Shown here piece after piece: positions 16,504-24,535 of a DNA stretch of 31,298 nucleotides. The position numbers were made by a program, and so were the translations under genes. Source of the DNA: an uncultured Methylococcaceae bacterium (GTDB lineage: Bacteria; Pseudomonadota; Gammaproteobacteria; Methylococcales; Methylococcaceae); the NCBI GenBank assembly GCA_903910005.1, contig CAIVXW010000150.1, positions 1-31,298 on the forward strand, given 5' to 3'. How positions within the stretch are numbered: the first letter of the stretch is position 1; each line of letters opens with the position of its first letter. Below the pieces are notes generated by a model. It worked only from the letters and a program-made list of their open reading frames with translations, did no database searches and was not told the origin of the DNA.

Positions 16504-16532
16504 CGTCGATGCCCCACATCGGCGTTTTTTTT
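16504..16532 (+). terminator. Terminator between cmk and rpsA
   Basis: An 8-bp stem with one G-U pair (CGTCGATG at 16504-16511, CATCGGCG at 16517-16524), a 5-base loop and eight T. It should end or attenuate the aroA-cmk message before rpsA, so rpsA needs readthrough or its own start site. I see no clear promoter after it. Confidence 0.8.
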
Positions 16533-16550
16533 ATCACTCAACCCATAGCA

Positions 16551-16577
16551 AACCGGAAGGATCACATTCGACCGGTT
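16551..16577 (+). promoter_or_regulatory. rpsA translation-initiation leader hairpin with GGA in the loop
   Basis: AACCGG (16551-16556) pairs with CCGGTT (16572-16577), leaving a 15-base loop that contains AAGGA. The rpsA ATG follows 17 bases later, preceded by a T run and no Shine-Dalgarno sequence. In gammaproteobacteria the rpsA start region is known to lack a Shine-Dalgarno and to use hairpins exposing GGA, through which S1 represses its own synthesis. This fits that pattern. Confidence 0.55.
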
Positions 16578-16594
16578 CTGAATCAACCTTTTTT

Positions 16595-18265
16595 ATGACC
16601 GATAGCTTTGCAGAATTATTTGAAGAGAGCCTTGCCCGGGCGGAAATGCGTCCCGGCAGCATCATTACCGGAACCGTCGTTGACATAGGCAACGATGTTG
16701 TTGTCGTCAATGCAGGCCTCAAATCCGAGGGCGTGATTCCCAAGTGGCAGTTCCTCAATGCCGATGGCGAAATTGAAGTCGCCATCGGGGATACGGTGGA
16801 TGTCGCCCTGGACATGCTGGAAGACGGCCTGGGAGCCACCCTGTTGTCGCGTGACAAGGCCAAACGGTTGCGTGCCTGGCTGGATCTGGAGCAGGCTCAC
16901 GAGAAGAACGAAACGGTCGGAGGCCGTATTACCGGCAAGGTGAGGGGCGGGTTCACGGTTGCCCTCGGTGCCCTGCGGGCCTTCCTGCCGGGTTCTCTGG
17001 TCGACGTACGGCCGGTGCGGGATACGGCTTATCTCGAAGGACGTGATCTGGAGTTCAAGGTCATCAAAATTGATCAGAAGCGGAACAACGTGGTTCTGTC
17101 GCGTCGTGCCGTGGTCGAATCCGAATACAGTGCCGAGAAGGAAGCCCTGCTGGAGAACCTGCGGGAAGGCACCATCGTCACCGGTGTGGTTAAAAATCTC
17201 ACCGATTACGGTGCCTTCATTGACCTGGGCGGAATCGACGGTTTGCTGCACATTACCGACATGGCCTGGAAGCGGGTCAGACATCCCTCCGAGGCGGTGC
17301 AAATCGGTCAGGAACTGCAAGTTAAGGTACTCAAGTTTGATCAGGAGAAAAATCGGGTTTCGCTGGGACTCAAACAACTGGGTGAGGATCCGTGGCTTAA
17401 TATCGCCCGTCGCTATCCGTCAGGAACCCGACTGTTTGGCAAGGTCAGCAACCTGACTGATTACGGTTGCTTTGTAGAACTGGAAGAGGGTGTTGAAGGC
17501 CTGGTACACGTTTCGGAAATGGACTGGACCAACAAAAACGTCAATCCCTCCAAAGTGGTGCAATTGGGCGATGAAGTTGAAGTCATGGTTCTGGACATCG
17601 ACGAAGACCGTCGCCGTATCTCCCTGGGTATGAAACAGTGCCGGATGAACCCCTGGGAAGAGTTTGCCAGCAAACACAAAAAGAATGACAAGATCAGGGG
17701 TAATATCAAGTCCATCACCGATTTCGGTATCTTTATCGGCCTTGAGGGGGGCATTGATGGTCTGGTACACCTGTCCGACATCTCCTGGACAACGTCGGGC
17801 GAAGACGCCATTCGTCAGTACAAGCGGGGTGATGAAGTTGAAACCGTGATTCTGGCCATTGATCCGGAACGCGAACGCATTTCCCTCGGCATCAAGCAAC
17901 TGGAACAGGATCCGTTCCAGAACTATCTGGCGTCGCATGAAAAGGGTTCTGTCGTCAAGGGAACCGTCAAGGAAGTGGATGCCAAGGGAGCCGTCATTAC
18001 CCTGGCTGAAAGTGTGGAAGGATACCTGAGGGCGTCGGAAATCTCGCGGGATCGGGTGGAAGATGCCCGTACCCACCTGAAACCGGGGGACACCGTGGAA
18101 GCCAAGTTTGTCGGTGTCGACAAAAAGAGCAAATCCATTTCCCTGTCAATCAAGGCACGGGATCAGGAAGAGGAAGCCGCCGTTATCAAGGGGTATTCCC
18201 AGCAGCAGGCATCGGGCAATCCGACCCTGGGCGATATCTTCAAGGGACAGATGGAAAACAAGTAA
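16595..18265 (+). CDS. rpsA: 30S ribosomal protein S1
   Basis: S1 docks and unfolds mRNAs on the 30S subunit. The 556-residue protein (E. coli 557) carries six S1 repeats: two degenerate N-terminal ones (about 20-165) that bind the ribosome and four canonical RNA-binding ones marked by V-x-x-L-T-D-Y-G-A/C-F and R-I-S-L-G-x-K-Q. The C-terminal repeat is the most divergent, as usual. The ATG has no Shine-Dalgarno (the six bases before it are T), consistent with S1 autoregulation. A terminator follows 22 bases after the stop. ihfB, the usual next gene, is not here. Confidence 0.98.
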   Translation: MTDSFAELFEESLARAEMRPGSIITGTVVDIGNDVVVVNAGLKSEGVIPKWQFLNADGEIEVAIGDTVDVALDMLEDGLGATLLSRDKAKRLRAWLDLEQAHEKNETVGGRITGKVRGGFTVALGALRAFLPGSLVDVRPVRDTAYLEGRDLEFKVIKIDQKRNNVVLSRRAVVESEYSAEKEALLENLREGTIVTGVVKNLTDYGAFIDLGGIDGLLHITDMAWKRVRHPSEAVQIGQELQVKVLKFDQEKNRVSLGLKQLGEDPWLNIARRYPSGTRLFGKVSNLTDYGCFVELEEGVEGLVHVSEMDWTNKNVNPSKVVQLGDEVEVMVLDIDEDRRRISLGMKQCRMNPWEEFASKHKKNDKIRGNIKSITDFGIFIGLEGGIDGLVHLSDISWTTSGEDAIRQYKRGDEVETVILAIDPERERISLGIKQLEQDPFQNYLASHEKGSVVKGTVKEVDAKGAVITLAESVEGYLRASEISRDRVEDARTHLKPGDTVEAKFVGVDKKSKSISLSIKARDQEEEAAVIKGYSQQQASGNPTLGDIFKGQMENK

Positions 18266-18287
18266 TCCGTCCGCCTTGTCAACCTGG

Positions 18288-18323
18288 ATCGCCTCCGGTT
18301 CGGTTCGAGCCGGAGGCGATTTT
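18288..18323 (+). terminator. Terminator after rpsA
   Basis: An almost perfect 12-bp stem (ATCGCCTCCGGT from 18288, pairing with the arm that ends at 18320) closes a short loop and runs into a four-T tail. The stem itself ends in T on the 3' side. Strong by stem stability, modest by T run. Confidence 0.75.
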
Positions 18324-18383
18324 GTATGTGCCCCTTTTCTCCGGGGCGGCCCAACCTTACCGCACCCCGAACCGGGGTTACTG

Positions 18384-18563
18384 GTAACGTGGATTCGGGA
18401 TAAGGCGCGGGGGCAGGTGTGAATGGCGAATGGGGGCATGGATTGCTGGTTGGTATACCCGCCACCACTGACCCCACCGGGCCGCCAGGATGGCCGCGTT
18501 CCCGGCATACCACGCTATTCACCACTGACCATTCACCCTGTCCTTAACGCAAACTGACGTTAC
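18384..18563. repeat. Imperfect inverted repeat filling the rpsA-lapB gap
   Basis: The arms match in patches in mirror order. GTAACGT (18384-18390) matches ACGTTAC (18557-18563). TAAGG (18401-18405) matches CCTTA (18542-18546). CAGGTGTGAATGG (18414-18426) matches CCATTCACCCTG (18529-18540). GGTATACC near 18452-18459 resembles GGCATACC near 18504-18511. The right arm also contains repeated ATTCACC/ACTGACC units. It encodes no protein and could be a decayed miniature mobile element or a palindromic intergenic repeat. Apart from the terminator, nothing else is seen between 18266 and 18577. Confidence 0.45.
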
Positions 18564-18577
18564 TGGTAGTTCTGACG

Positions 18578-19747
18578 ATGCTGGAATTATTGTCTTTGTT
18601 ATTACCGCTGGCTGCCGCATCTGGCTGGTACGTCGCCCGCCAGCACTATCTGAAGTCACCGCCCTCCCGCAGTTACCCGCCGCCCGTCTCGTATTACCAC
18701 GATCTGAATCGATTGCTGGATCACCGGGCCGACAAGGCTCAACGTATCGTAGAGGAGTTGCTGGCACAATACCCGGAAGCCATAGAAACCCAGATTGCCC
18801 TGGGTATTTTCTTTCGCAAACGCGGTGAAGTACACAAAGCCATATCCCTGCACGAAAAACTGCTGGAAAATCCCAATCTTCAGGAGGTTCAGCGCAATGA
18901 TGCCTACCTTGAGCTGGGTATGGATTACCTGAAGGCTGGCTTGCTGGATCGGGCTGAATCAATTTTCAAGGCACTGACGGCCACTACCCACCGGATTCAG
19001 GCTCTTTATCAATTACTGCAACTCTATCAACAGGAACGGGACTGGTTTGGTGCCATGAACTGTACGCTGGAAATCAGGCGTCTCTCAGGTACATTGCCAG
19101 GTGGTGAAACCGAAGCGCAGTTTTTATGTGAGTTAGCCCGGGAGGCGGATCAGCGTTCCGAGTTTGATCTTGCCCGCGATTATGTAACCCGCGCCCTGAA
19201 AGCGGATCCGACCGACGTGCGTACCTTGTTGCTTCAAACGGAGTTTGACTGGCGGAGAGGACGTTATGCAGACAATCTGCCGACACTGATGCGAATCAGC
19301 GAGCAGAAAATAGAGTATTTTTCAGTCATACTGCCCACACTGAAAACCTGCTTTGAATCCCTGCACGATCTGCAGGCATACCGAAGCTACCTTACACAGT
19401 TTTATGCACGTCACGGTTTGAACGAAGCCGCACTGGCCTTGTGTGAGGTGATACACCAGACGGAGGGCGGGGAAGCGGCAGAAGAGTATCTGACCGGCGT
19501 TCTGCTGCAACAGTCCAGTCTGGACGGACTAACCCGGTTGCTCGAACTGAAAAAGCAGAACGGCCACCCGTTGACGGCGGCAGATCTGGAGTTTTTCGTA
19601 CAACGCATGAGGGGGCTGTATTGCGCTGCCATTCGTTACGCCTGCGAGCAATGCGGCTTTGAGGGCACGAGCCTGCACTGGTGCTGCCCGTCCTGCCGTC
19701 ACTGGTCAACCATCAAACCCGTCCGGCAAAAAATAGCGGTGCGGTAA
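18578..19747 (+). CDS. lapB: Lipopolysaccharide assembly protein B (LapB/YciM)
   Basis: LapB is an inner-membrane adaptor that brings LpxC to the FtsH protease and so balances LPS and phospholipid synthesis. The 389-residue protein has an N-terminal membrane anchor of family type (M-L-E-L-L opening, about residues 1-19). TPR repeats follow across about 55-310, then a C-terminal rubredoxin-like metal site made of Cys356, Cys359, Cys370 and Cys373, followed by W-S-T-I-K-P. All hallmark parts are intact, with an extra cysteine at 369. It has no recognisable ribosome site. In E. coli it follows lapA; here lapA and ihfB are missing and a repeat-bearing gap precedes it. Confidence 0.95.
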   Translation: MLELLSLLLPLAAASGWYVARQHYLKSPPSRSYPPPVSYYHDLNRLLDHRADKAQRIVEELLAQYPEAIETQIALGIFFRKRGEVHKAISLHEKLLENPNLQEVQRNDAYLELGMDYLKAGLLDRAESIFKALTATTHRIQALYQLLQLYQQERDWFGAMNCTLEIRRLSGTLPGGETEAQFLCELAREADQRSEFDLARDYVTRALKADPTDVRTLLLQTEFDWRRGRYADNLPTLMRISEQKIEYFSVILPTLKTCFESLHDLQAYRSYLTQFYARHGLNEAALALCEVIHQTEGGEAAEEYLTGVLLQQSSLDGLTRLLELKKQNGHPLTAADLEFFVQRMRGLYCAAIRYACEQCGFEGTSLHWCCPSCRHWSTIKPVRQKIAVR

Positions 19748-19765
19748 AACTGGCCGGTTCTGCAA

Positions 19766-20110
19766 TCAATCGCACTGGCCGAGTTCCAGCATGGCTGATT
19801 CAAAAGCGTTTTGGTCGCTGGCGTTACCGGACAATTGATCCCTGAGGGCACTGAGATGGCTTTCATCCGCCTTCAATTTGCGGGTGATGGCATCCAGTTC
19901 AGGGAACAATGCATTCAGGCGTTTTTGATCGTGTTCACGGTGGGCTACCATGACTTGCCCCCTGAGTTGATGACGCTGGCATTGATCGGGGTGAATCCTG
20001 CGCAGCAGACTGACGGCTTCTTCCAGTTGCGGCGAGGCCGAAAAAACCGGAGCTGAAACCAGCAGAAAAACAAGGAAGCCTGCAATACGGGTTGGGTGGG
20101 ATGAAACCAT
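19766..20110 (-). CDS. Small secreted protein of unknown function
   Basis: A 114-residue protein. The N-terminus is a Sec signal peptide (hydrophobic core about residues 9-23, cleavage likely after V-F-S-A near residue 25). The mature part, about 90 residues, looks all-helical and charged, with possible coiled coil and two cysteines (one near residue 44 and one penultimate) that might form a disulfide. I do not recognise the family. A textbook AGGAG lies 6 bases before ATG 20110, which together with the signal peptide argues for a real gene. It follows rho after a 60-base gap with no clear terminator, so it may be read from the rho message. Confidence 0.7.
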   Translation of the reverse strand: MVSSHPTRIAGFLVFLLVSAPVFSASPQLEEAVSLLRRIHPDQCQRHQLRGQVMVAHREHDQKRLNALFPELDAITRKLKADESHLSALRDQLSGNASDQNAFESAMLELGQCD

Positions 20111-20170
20111 GAGACACTCCTGACGAAACAGTTGTTGTTAGTGTGGAGTAATGGCCGGACAGGTCTCCGG

Positions 20171-21427
<1,257 letters not shown>

Positions 21428-21430
21428 GGG

Positions 21431-21600
21431 TGGTTTCAGGGCGTACTCGATCAGATTGGAAGGACGGCCCGGTAGGGAATCGGGCCTGGGGGCGTGCCAG
21501 AGGATGGCACCGGTGGATCAATGGTAGTTAACCAGGGGTGGGGGGAACTATCGAACCCCGCAGAGGTGACCGGGTGAGAGGTCTGCATCCGTGAGTTTTC
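21431..21600 (-). promoter_or_regulatory. C-rich, G-poor rho leader (probable rut region)
   Basis: By hand count, the transcribed (minus) strand here has about 68 C and 35 G in 170 bases, a two-fold C excess extending to within a few bases of the rho start. Such C>G stretches are where Rho loads. The E. coli rho leader is known to be controlled by Rho itself. Confidence 0.5.
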
Positions 21601-21627
21601 CGCCGGGCTTGTGCCCGGGCAGAAAAC
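21595..21627. other. Stable hairpin between trxA and rho
   Basis: GTTTTC-CG-CCGGGC, a 4-base loop, then GCCCGG-GCA-GAAAAC: 12 paired bases with a small internal loop. There is no T run after the 3' arm on either strand, so it is not a standard terminator. It could protect the trxA mRNA 3' end or border the rho leader. Confidence 0.5.
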
Positions 21628-21669
21628 CCGGATCAGCAAAGTGCTACGCGGTACGGTTTATCGCGTGTT

Positions 21670-22005
21670 TCAGGGCGTGTTGAGGGCTGAGTCAATGAAA
21701 GCAGCCAACTGGGATTTGGCACCGGCTCCTACTTTGGTGGATACAGCCGCGCCATTATGGAAAATCATCAGGGTGGGAATTCCCCTGACCCCGTAACGTT
21801 GGGGAGTCGCCGGGTTTTCGTCGATGTTCAGTTTGGCGACAGTCAGTCGCCCGGCGTAATCTTCGGCCAGTTCATCCAGTATGGGGGCAATCATTTTGCA
21901 GGGACCACACCATTCAGCCCAGAAATCCACCAGAACCGGCCCTTCGGACTGCAGTACGGCGGTGTCAAAATCGGTATCAGAGATATAACGGATTTTATCG
22001 CTCAC
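21670..22005 (-). CDS. trxA: Thioredoxin 1
   Basis: A general protein disulfide reductase. The active site is W-C-G-P-C (Cys33 and Cys36), with the buried Asp27, the cis-proline loop G-I-P-T-L and a 111-residue length close to E. coli. I chose the GTG at 22005: GGAGA lies 6 bases before it and the resulting M-S-D-K-I matches the E. coli N-terminus. ATG 22017 would add four residues and lacks a ribosome site. rho follows downstream. An intrinsic-terminator-like hairpin stands only about 40 bases upstream of the start. Confidence 0.96.
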   Translation of the reverse strand: MSDKIRYISDTDFDTAVLQSEGPVLVDFWAEWCGPCKMIAPILDELAEDYAGRLTVAKLNIDENPATPQRYGVRGIPTLMIFHNGAAVSTKVGAGAKSQLAAFIDSALNTP

Positions 22006-22041
22006 AATGGTCTCCACATTGAAATTGCATTGGAATCAGGG

Positions 22042-22070
22042 AAAAAACGAAAGGCAGACGGCGAGTCTGC
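22042..22070 (-). terminator. Terminator-like hairpin in front of trxA
   Basis: On the minus strand, GCAGAC and GTCTGC (22065-22070 and 22054-22059) form a perfect 6-bp stem with a 5-base loop, followed by CTTTCGTTTTTT. It could end the tRNA-Pro transcript or attenuate trxA. It sits about 40 bases before the trxA start codon, leaving little room for a separate trxA promoter. Confidence 0.6.
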
Positions 22071-22308
22071 ACGGCAGATAACCGGACAGCGTTTACACGA
22101 CACGGGTAACACTACGGCAGATCCACGGTACGCAGGCAGGACAGGCTACAGGACAGGGTATTTTCCGGGGAATGACAACACCGGGGGTTTTGTCCATCCA
22201 GACGGGACATCATCAAGCCTTGCGGCTGACAGACTCCGGCAGTAATGCGGAAGTTCTGGCGATGACGTTCAAGGGAATCAATTTAACCGGAATCAGATGC
22301 CGGAAAAT
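22071..22308. other. Intergenic stretch without a visible gene
   Basis: No convincing coding sequence on either strand. It contains two direct copies of AGGACAGG (22138-22145 and 22150-22157) and no promoter I would call with confidence. It would be transcribed as the tRNA-Pro trailer or trxA leader. Confidence 0.4.
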
Positions 22309-22385
22309 TGGTCGAGGTGAGAGGATTCGAACCTCCGGCCCCTGCCTCCCGAAAGCAGTGCTCTACCAAGCTGAGCTACACCTCG
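22309..22385 (-). tRNA. tRNA-Pro (anticodon CGG)
   Basis: A complete 77-base cloverleaf on the minus strand. The acceptor stem is CGAGGTG/CACCTCG and the D-arm GCTC...GAGC. The anticodon stem CTGCT/GGCAG holds the loop TTCGGGA (anticodon CGG at 22349-22351). The T-arm contains GTTCGAATC. Discriminator A and the CCA end are encoded in the DNA. It resembles E. coli ProK and reads CCG. It lies 25 bases downstream of the ispB stop on the same strand. Confidence 0.96.
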
Positions 22386-22398
22386 ATATATGCACGGT

Positions 22399-22427
22399 AT
22401 TGTAACCGGATTAATATGTTCTTGCCA
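22399..22427 (-). promoter_or_regulatory. Possible promoter of tRNA-Pro
   Basis: On the minus strand TACAAT (22404-22399) is a good -10 placed 13 bases before the mature tRNA 5' end. The -35 candidate TGGCAA, 17 bases upstream, is weak and lies inside the end of ispB. Confidence 0.4.
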
Positions 22428-23430
22428 CAGAAAAATGCGCCAGCTCGACCAATGCCGTCTTGTAGTCTGACGTCGGCACGACCGACAGGGCCGCAATGGC
22501 TTTTTCTGCCTCTTCCCGTGCCCGTCTGGCGGTGTACTCAATGGCACCGGTCTGCTCCACAATGGCATGAACCTCCCTGAAAGCGTCACGGTTGCCCTGT
22601 TCTATGGCGGTTCGCAGCAGGGCAGCCTGCTCCGGATCGGCATGCTGGAGGGCGTAAATCAGGGGCAGGGTTGCCTTGCCATCGGCCAGATCATCTCCCA
22701 GATTTTTGCCCAGTTCCTCCGGATTGGCCATGTAGTCGAGCGCGTCGTCAATCAACTGGAAGGCAGTTCCGAGATGCAAACCATAACTTTCAAGAGCGGT
22801 TTCATCGGCGGCACTGACCCGGGCCAGCATGCCAGCCAGCCGGGATGCGGCACTGAACAGGATCGCTGTCTTGCGGGCGATAACGGCCAGGTATTTTTCT
22901 TCCGTGGTCGAGGCGTCATTGCAGTTCAGCAGTTGCAGCACCTCGCCTTCGGCAATGGCGGTGGTGGTTTTGGAAAGCAGTTCCATGACCCTGAAATCAT
23001 GCACGCTGACCATCAGCTCAAACGAGCGGGAGTAAAGGTAATCGCCCACCAGCACACTGGCGGCATTGCCCCAGAGGGCATTGGCGGTGTCCTGACCGCG
23101 CCGGAGGGTGGATTCGTCCACGACATCGTCGTGCAGCAGGGTTGCGGTGTGAATAAACTCAATAACAGCAGCCAGGGTAATGTGATGCTCGCCGCCATAA
23201 CCGAGGGCGCGGGCCACCAGCAGCAGCAGCAGGGGGCGCAATCGCTTGCCGCCACTGTTGACGATATAAATGCCAATCTGGTTTATCAGCACCACATCAG
23301 AGCGTAATTCATCAAGGATCAGACGATCCACGGCCCGGGCTTCATCGGCCACCAACTGGCGGATTCTGGCGAAATCAAACGACGGGGATGATTCAGGCGG
23401 ATGGGGCAGGGGGGCGGTGAGGATCGTCAT
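22411..23430 (-). CDS. ispB: Trans-isoprenyl (octaprenyl-type) diphosphate synthase
   Basis: Builds the long polyprenyl chain of the ubiquinone side chain from IPP and FPP. The 339-residue protein has G-G-K-R-L-R-P (60-66), the first Asp-rich motif L-L-H-D-D-V-V-D-E (DDxxD at 101-105) and the second L-I-D-D-A-L-D (228-232), both intact. Small-chain members differ in the residues before the first motif; Ala96 and Thr97 there are compatible with a long product, but the exact chain length cannot be read. ATG 23430 is taken as the start (a TTG precedes it). The ribosome site is poor. A good promoter lies just upstream, separating it from dsrC. Confidence 0.93.
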   Translation of the reverse strand: MTILTAPLPHPPESSPSFDFARIRQLVADEARAVDRLILDELRSDVVLINQIGIYIVNSGGKRLRPLLLLLVARALGYGGEHHITLAAVIEFIHTATLLHDDVVDESTLRRGQDTANALWGNAASVLVGDYLYSRSFELMVSVHDFRVMELLSKTTTAIAEGEVLQLLNCNDASTTEEKYLAVIARKTAILFSAASRLAGMLARVSAADETALESYGLHLGTAFQLIDDALDYMANPEELGKNLGDDLADGKATLPLIYALQHADPEQAALLRTAIEQGNRDAFREVHAIVEQTGAIEYTARRAREEAEKAIAALSVVPTSDYKTALVELAHFSVARTY

Positions 23431-23475
23431 CAAAAAAACCGTTGTGGATGGGAGGCGGCCATTAAAGGCCGGGCA

Positions 23476-23504
23476 ATGCTATGGAGGATGCCCACGGGTG
23501 TCAA
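23476..23504 (-). promoter_or_regulatory. Promoter of ispB
   Basis: On the minus strand TTGACA (23504-23499, consensus) and TAGCAT (23481-23476) are separated by 17 bases. It lies between the dsrC stop and the ispB start. Confidence 0.7.
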
Positions 23505-23515
23505 GTCAAAAACCG

Positions 23516-23866
23516 TCAGATGCAACCGGGTGGTTTGGGTGTTCCCGCGATGAGGCAGGCCTGTTTGAGCGGGCTGTCAGGAAACAAACCGTGCAGATAA
23601 GAGGCGTTACCCTTGTCGGTTCCCAGCTCCTTTTGTATGGCCCTGACAAACATCCGCATGTTGGGCAGGTGCTGGTAACGCAGATAATAACCGCGAACGA
23701 AATGAATGATCTCCCAGTGGGCAGCGGTCAATTCCAGCCCCAGTCCCCGGGCCAGATGAATCGCCACCGCCTCATTCCAGAACCCGGCATCGCACAGAAA
23801 ACCCTCCGCCGTTGTAGTGGGCCAGCCCCCATCCGCCGTGTCGGCAGGCCATTGCGTCAGCACCAT
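23516..23866 (-). CDS. dsrC: DsrC/TusE-family sulfur carrier protein, two-cysteine type
   Basis: A 116-residue member of the DsrC/TusE family, which carries sulfur on a swinging C-terminal arm. Family marks are H-W-E-I-I-H-F-V-R-G-Y-Y, G-N-A-S-Y-L-H-G-L-F-P and the terminal A-G-T-P-K-P-P-G-C-I. Both arm cysteines are present: Cys104 and the penultimate Cys115, 11 apart. E. coli TusE, which only serves tRNA 2-thiolation, keeps just the penultimate one; having both is the pattern of DsrC proteins of dissimilatory sulfur metabolism. The N-terminus (about 15 residues) is unusual. ATG 23866 overlaps the tusB/dsrH stop by 10 bases. No dsrAB is in the window, so a TusE-like role remains possible. 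Confidence 0.88.
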   Translation of the reverse strand: MVLTQWPADTADGGWPTTTAEGFLCDAGFWNEAVAIHLARGLGLELTAAHWEIIHFVRGYYLRYQHLPNMRMFVRAIQKELGTDKGNASYLHGLFPDSPLKQACLIAGTPKPPGCI

Positions 23867-24168
23867 GTGAGGCAGTGACCATGGGTTTGGGTCAAAATGA
23901 CAAACCGGGGATAGTCCACCCGGTCAACGGCATCGGGCAGTGCAACCTCCAGCAAACCCCGACAGGCCAGATCATCCCGCAAAACGTGGCAGGTTGCCCG
24001 TACCGCACCGGATTGATCCAGCAATTTCGCCAGCATATCGGCATGCTGCACGGTATAAACGCCATCGGCCAGCAACAGGAGGGCATCGCCTTGACCCAGC
24101 CGGGACAGACAGGCAAACAGCCCGTCCGACTGATGCGGTGGACGGGTGATGAGGTGCAGCACGCTCAT
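23857..24168 (-). CDS. tusB: DsrH/TusB-family sulfur relay protein
   Basis: A 103-residue DsrH/TusB protein, normally part of a DsrEFH/TusBCD hexamer that passes sulfur toward DsrC/TusE. Family features: M-S-V-L-H opening, G-D-A-L-L-L-L-A-D-G-V-Y near residues 27-38, the L-A-C-R-G-L helix and D-R-V-D-Y-P-R-F-V. Cys20 occupies the position of the cysteine that matters in Allochromatium DsrH, whereas E. coli TusB lacks it. Its ATG overlaps the tusC stop by one base (TGATG). With the two-Cys DsrC this leans toward a DsrEFH-like relay, but the DsrE/TusD partner is not next to it. Confidence 0.85.
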   Translation of the reverse strand: MSVLHLITRPPHQSDGLFACLSRLGQGDALLLLADGVYTVQHADMLAKLLDQSGAVRATCHVLRDDLACRGLLEVALPDAVDRVDYPRFVILTQTHGHCLTWC

Positions 24169-24527
24169 CAGCCGCTAACCACGCGATCATGGGCCGCAAT
24201 CAAGTCCGGCACGTCCGGCCGCCTGATCAACTGGATTGGTCTCAGCAACCGGGTTGCATCCAGCCCCCGTTGCCGCAGCGATTCCTGCTCTACCCACAAG
24301 GTCGTGATGTCATACAGTTCCAGCGCGTCCCAGACAGGGTTGAGTACCCGCCCCCGATACCTGGCGGGCGGTATCTGGCCGGTTTGCAGTTGCAGGACGC
24401 CATCATCCAGAAACAACAGGCTGACGGCCTGATCGAAGGCTGCAACCGTCATGGCCATATCCAGGCATTCTCCCGGAATGACGCCCGGCCAGGGCGAATA
24501 ACGCATGATGAACAGGAATTTTCGCAT
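24168..24527 (-). CDS. tusC: TusC/DsrF-family sulfur relay protein
   Basis: A 119-residue TusC/DsrF protein: the K-F-L-F-I-M-R opening, L-F-L-D-D-G-V-L-Q-L about residues 38-47, A-L-E-L-Y-D-I-T-T-L-W-V and S-L-R-Q-R-G-L-D all align by eye with E. coli TusC. The only cysteine is near residue 21. It is the structural partner of the relay hexamer. The start ATG lies 8 bases after the kinase stop, so it is probably translated by coupling. In most gammaproteobacteria tusD directly precedes tusC; here the sensor kinase takes that place. Confidence 0.88.
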   Translation of the reverse strand: MRKFLFIMRYSPWPGVIPGECLDMAMTVAAFDQAVSLLFLDDGVLQLQTGQIPPARYRGRVLNPVWDALELYDITTLWVEQESLRQRGLDATRLLRPIQLIRRPDVPDLIAAHDRVVSG

Positions 24528-24535
24528 GGGCCCGA

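Noticed and set aside
18266..18577. A remnant of ihfB or lapA in the gap before lapB
   Set aside because: No frame shows IHF or LapA features; the sequence is repeat-like and terminator-like only.
22138..22157. Iterons or a CRISPR-like array near AGGACAGG repeats
   Set aside because: Only two short copies, with no regular spacing beyond that. Too little for an origin or an array.
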